A DNA stretch of 8,657 nt from DATGFB01 sp032160545 (GTDB lineage Bacteria; Actinomycetota; Actinomycetes; Mycobacteriales; Jatrophihabitantaceae). Where the stretch lies: positions 1-8,657 of the forward strand of contig JAVHVN010000086.1 of assembly GCA_032160545.1 (NCBI GenBank), written 5' to 3'. How positions within the stretch are numbered: the stretch's first letter is position 1; each line of letters starts with the position of its first letter. Both the position numbers and the translations under genes were made by a program. Below the pieces are notes generated by a model. That model worked only from the letters and a program-made list of their open reading frames with translations. It did no database searches and was not told the DNA's origin. Below, piece after piece: positions 6,303 through 8,657 of the stretch.

Positions 6303-7130
6303 ATGGTGATCCGACGGCCGCTGGCCGCGTTGGCCATGCTCGCGCTCCTGGCCGGCTGCACGTCGCACGGTGGAACCACTTCACCCGGCGGCCCCGCGTC
6401 GCCTGTGTCCCCGGTGTCGTCGGCCGAAGCTTCCTCGACCACCGGCGGGCTGCCGGGCTCGTCGGCAACCCTGCGGTCGCGTCCGAGCACCCCGACGCGG
6501 ACGCCTGTTGCCGTTTCGTCGCTGTCGGCCCAGGCGCGCGCCGCCGGGCTGGTCGACATCCGCTCGATCGTCCCGGATGCCATCGTCGACCTGCGTTATG
6601 CGACCAGCGACAACTTCGTCGGCGTGCGGCTGTACCCGGCCGGCGCGCGTTGCCTGGTGCACAGCTCGATGGCGGCCGGTCTGGTCGTCGCCGCCAGACA
6701 GTCGCGCAGCCACGGTGAGCTGCTGGTCTTCTGGGACTGCTACCGACCACACGCCGTCCAGGTGCGGATGTTCCAGCTCGTCCCCGACCCGAACTGGGTC
6801 GCCCGGCCAGGCCCGTACGCCCGCAGCCATGAGGCGGCCCGCTCGGTGGACGTGACGCTCGCCGGCGTGGCAGCGACCCAGGCCTGCCCGCTGTCCCGGC
6901 GCGTGCAGGGCCACTGCCTGCTCGACATGGGGACCGACTTCGACGACTTCTCGGTCCGTGCTCACGCGTTCGCGGCCGACGGTGTCACCGCGCAGCAGCA
7001 TGCGAACCGGGCGCGGCTGCGCGCCGCCATGAACGCCGGCGGCATCACCGTCTACTCAGGTGAGTGGTGGCACTTCGACGGGCCGGGTTCCGCGATCGCG
7101 CGACCGCAACTCGACGTCCCCCTCACCTAG
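6303..7130 (+). CDS. VanX-like D-alanyl-D-alanine dipeptidase (peptidase M15D), predicted lipoprotein
   Basis: A 275-residue protein from the ATG at 6303. Residues 1-19 are a lipoprotein signal: two Arg, a hydrophobic core LAALAMLALL, then the lipobox LAGC with Cys19. A Ser/Thr/Pro-rich tether of about 70 residues follows, then the catalytic domain starting near VDIRSIVPDAIVDLRYAT. Zinc and catalytic residues of the VanX family are all present: WDCYRPHA with Arg148 (VanX Arg71), SHEAARSVDVTL with His176 and Asp183 (His116/Asp123), and GEWWHFD with Glu254 and His257 (Glu181/His184). The enzyme should cleave free D-Ala-D-Ala. VanX itself is cytoplasmic, so an exported, lipid-anchored form is notable and suggests peptidoglycan fragment turnover rather than classical vancomycin resistance; no vanH, vanA or vanRS neighbour is visible. 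The open frame extends upstream to 6231, but that would bury the signal peptide. Confidence 0.88.
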   Translation: MVIRRPLAALAMLALLAGCTSHGGTTSPGGPASPVSPVSSAEASSTTGGLPGSSATLRSRPSTPTRTPVAVSSLSAQARAAGLVDIRSIVPDAIVDLRYATSDNFVGVRLYPAGARCLVHSSMAAGLVVAARQSRSHGELLVFWDCYRPHAVQVRMFQLVPDPNWVARPGPYARSHEAARSVDVTLAGVAATQACPLSRRVQGHCLLDMGTDFDDFSVRAHAFAADGVTAQQHANRARLRAAMNAGGITVYSGEWWHFDGPGSAIARPQLDVPLT

Positions 7131-7181
7131 CGGCCGTGGCGCCGGCTGGTCGCGGCAGGGGGTGGGTGGCACGGTGGTGCG

Positions 7182-7778
7182 GTGACGGCACCCAACGCGA
7201 AGGCCGATCTGCTCCGCTACCTGCAGCGCGGACGTGAGGCGGTGGTGTGGAAGGTCGACGGACTGTCCGAGTACGACGCCCGCCGACCGCTGACGCCGAC
7301 GGGCACCAACCTGCTCGGGCTGGTGAAGCACCTCGCCGGCGTCGAGGCGGGTTACCTCGGCGAGGTCTTCGGCCGGCCGTTCGACGAACCGATGCCGTGG
7401 CTCGACGACGGTGCCGAGCCCAACGCCGACATGTGGGCAACGCCTGAGCAGTCGCGCGCGGAACTCATGGACCTGTACCGGCGGGTCTGGGCGCATGCGG
7501 ACACCACGGTGGCGGCCCTGCCGCTCGAGGCAACGGGTGAGGTGCCGTGGTGGCCCGCCGAGCACCGCACGCCGTCGCTGCACCGCGTGCTGGTCCATCT
7601 CATCGCCGAGACCGACCGGCACGCCGGGCATGCCGACATCGTGCGTGAGGTCATCGACGGCACGGCGGGCCTTCAGGCCGAGGCGCTCAACCTGCCCGGG
7701 GCCGACGCGCACTGGTGGGCCGGTTACCGCGACCGCGTCGAGCAGGCGGCCCGGGAGGCCGACGAGCGGGGCAGCTGA
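7182..7778 (+). CDS. DinB/DUF664 family protein
   Basis: A 198-residue protein from a GTG at 7182. It has the DUF664 branch pattern of the DinB four-helix bundle: an opening helix LLRYLQRGREAVVWKVDGLS, GTNLLGLVKHLAGVEAGYLG with His50, and the paired-His helix LVHLIAETDRHAGHADIVRE with His147 (and His139, His150), ending LPGADAHWWAGYRDRVEQA. The His residues form the metal site of the superfamily, which includes mycothiol- or bacillithiol-dependent transferases and isomerases. A thiol-S-transferase or thiol-dependent detoxification role is therefore possible in a mycothiol-making actinobacterium, but the specific reaction is unknown. It starts 51 bases after the VanX-like gene, same strand, so the two may be cotranscribed. 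Its stop is 14 bases from the stop of the opposing ctaD. Confidence 0.88.
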   Translation: MTAPNAKADLLRYLQRGREAVVWKVDGLSEYDARRPLTPTGTNLLGLVKHLAGVEAGYLGEVFGRPFDEPMPWLDDGAEPNADMWATPEQSRAELMDLYRRVWAHADTTVAALPLEATGEVPWWPAEHRTPSLHRVLVHLIAETDRHAGHADIVREVIDGTAGLQAEALNLPGADAHWWAGYRDRVEQAAREADERGS

Positions 7779-7792
7779 GCCCGCGGCGCGGT

Positions 7793-8657
7793 TCAGTCGT
7801 CGTCGTCCGTATCGCCCGGCGGTGGACGCCCGTCCCGGGGGGACGCCGTCTTCAGCGGCACTCCGAACGGCCCCACCTCGGCCCCCCCTTGCGGGTCGCG
7901 ACCCGACATCGCGGTGACGGTGCGGTGCGCACCCCCGGCGTGCGCCTCCTTCTCGAGACGTTCCGTCAGGTGCGGGTAGTGCGCCTCGAAGGCGGGCCGC
8001 TCGGAACGGATGCGCGGAATGGAGGTGAAGTTGTGCCGCGGAGGCGGGCTGGAAGTCGCCCACTCCAGCGAGTTCCCGTGGCCCCACGGGTCGTCGGCGG
8101 TGACGATCTCACCGAAGCGGTACGACCGGTAGACGTTGACGACGAAGAAGATCATCGAGGCGCCGAGAACGAACGAGCCGACCGTCGAGATCGTGTTCAG
8201 CGTCGTGAACCCGTCAGCGGGTAGGTAGTCCGCGTAGCGACGCGGCATGCCGCTCGCGCCGAGCCAGTGCTGCACCAGGAACGTGGTGTGGAACCCCAGG
8301 AACGTGAGCCAGAAGTGCACCTTGCCGAGCCGCTCGTCCAGGTAGCGGCCGACGAACTTGGGGAACCAGAAATAGACGCCCGCGAACGCCGCGAACACGA
8401 TCGTCCCGAACAGCACGTAGTGGAAGTGCGCGACCACGAAGTACGTGTCGGAGACGTGGAAGTCCTGCGGCGGGCTGGCCAGGATCACGCCCGTGAGCCC
8501 ACCGAACAGGAAGGTCACCAGAAACCCGATGCACCACAGCATCGGGGTCTCGAAGGTGACCGATCCGCCCCACATCGAGCCGATCCAGTTGAAGAACTTG
8601 ATGCCGGTCGGGACGGCGATCAGGAACGTCATGATCGAGAAGAACGGCAGCAGCACC
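7793..8657 (-). CDS. ctaD: Cytochrome c oxidase subunit I (aa3 type), N-terminal half cut by window edge
   Basis: The minus-strand frame enters from the right edge and runs 287 full codons to TGA (7795-7793). It begins in the middle of subunit I with LLPFFSIMTFLIAVPTGIKFFNW, including the K-channel lysine (codon 8597-8599), then SPPQDFHVSDTYFVVAHFHYVLFG with the two heme ligands: His for heme a3 (8426-8428) and His for heme a (8420-8422). GFHTTFLVQHWLGASGMPRRYADY and DGFTTLNTISTVGSF are typical of actinobacterial CtaD, followed by the last membrane helix and DPWGHGNSLEWATSSPPPRHNF. The catalytic core of the terminal oxidase reduces oxygen to water and pumps protons in the cytoplasmic membrane. 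The CuB ligands and His-Tyr crosslink lie outside the window. The tail beyond NFTSIPRIRSERPAFEAHYPH is a variable, hydrophilic extension of about 60 residues ending in a run of Asp. Confidence 0.96.
   Translation of the reverse strand, partial: VLLPFFSIMTFLIAVPTGIKFFNWIGSMWGGSVTFETPMLWCIGFLVTFLFGGLTGVILASPPQDFHVSDTYFVVAHFHYVLFGTIVFAAFAGVYFWFPKFVGRYLDERLGKVHFWLTFLGFHTTFLVQHWLGASGMPRRYADYLPADGFTTLNTISTVGSFVLGASMIFFVVNVYRSYRFGEIVTADDPWGHGNSLEWATSSPPPRHNFTSIPRIRSERPAFEAHYPHLTERLEKEAHAGGAHRTVTAMSGRDPQGGAEVGPFGVPLKTASPRDGRPPPGDTDDDD

Noticed and set aside
6303..7778. Possible vancomycin-resistance cluster suggested by the VanX-like protein
   Set aside because: No ligase, D-lactate dehydrogenase or VanR/VanS-type regulator is present, and the protein is predicted to be exported; the DinB neighbour is unrelated.
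7056..8087. A 343-codon minus-strand open frame antisense to the DinB gene and overlapping the ctaD end
   Set aside because: DinB and CtaD are both clearly coding in other frames; this product shows no family features.

Overview
The window is a compact stretch of high-GC DNA with almost every base coding and third codon positions strongly G/C. Gene content points to a high-GC Gram-positive actinobacterium: a DUF1206 membrane protein, an actinobacterial-style sortase, an NhaA antiporter fused to a thioredoxin domain, a DUF664/DinB protein and an aa3-type cytochrome oxidase subunit I whose protein sequence looks actinobacterial. GTG starts and AGGGAGG-type ribosome binding sites fit this. No genus can be fixed from sequence alone. 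There is no sign of phage, insertion sequence, CRISPR array, tRNA or rRNA; this looks like ordinary chromosome.

Layout, left to right: (1) 1-959, a divergent pair: the N-terminal two thirds of a zinc-independent quinone oxidoreductase (minus strand, cut by the window edge) and a small ABM-fold monooxygenase of YgiN type (plus), sharing a 58-base start-to-start region. (2) 962-1774, a six-helix DUF1206 membrane protein (minus), tail to tail with the monooxygenase only 2 bases away. (3) 1945-2691, a membrane-anchored sortase-fold protein (plus) with the catalytic His and Cys but no obvious Arg, divergent from DUF1206. (4) 2697-3122, a PhnB-like VOC protein (minus), tail to tail with the sortase 5 bases away. 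(5) 3238-6154, a two-gene plus-strand unit: a helical protein of unknown function (350 aa) overlapping by 8 bases with an NhaA-thioredoxin fusion. (6) 6303-7130, a VanX-like D-Ala-D-Ala dipeptidase with a lipoprotein signal; (7) 7182-7778, a DinB/DUF664 protein; (8) 7793-8657, the C-terminal half of CtaD on the minus strand, cut by the right edge.

Functionally the neighbourhood is mixed: redox chemistry of small molecules (quinone reductase, quinol monooxygenase-like, VOC, DinB), cell envelope work (sortase, D-Ala-D-Ala dipeptidase), ion homeostasis (NhaA) and respiration (CtaD). The strongest physical link is the translationally overlapping pair of the unknown helical protein and NhaA-thioredoxin. 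I do not see a clear multi-gene defence or mobile system. The items most worth following up are that overlapping pair, the sortase lacking a visible catalytic arginine, and the orphan VanX-like lipoprotein.
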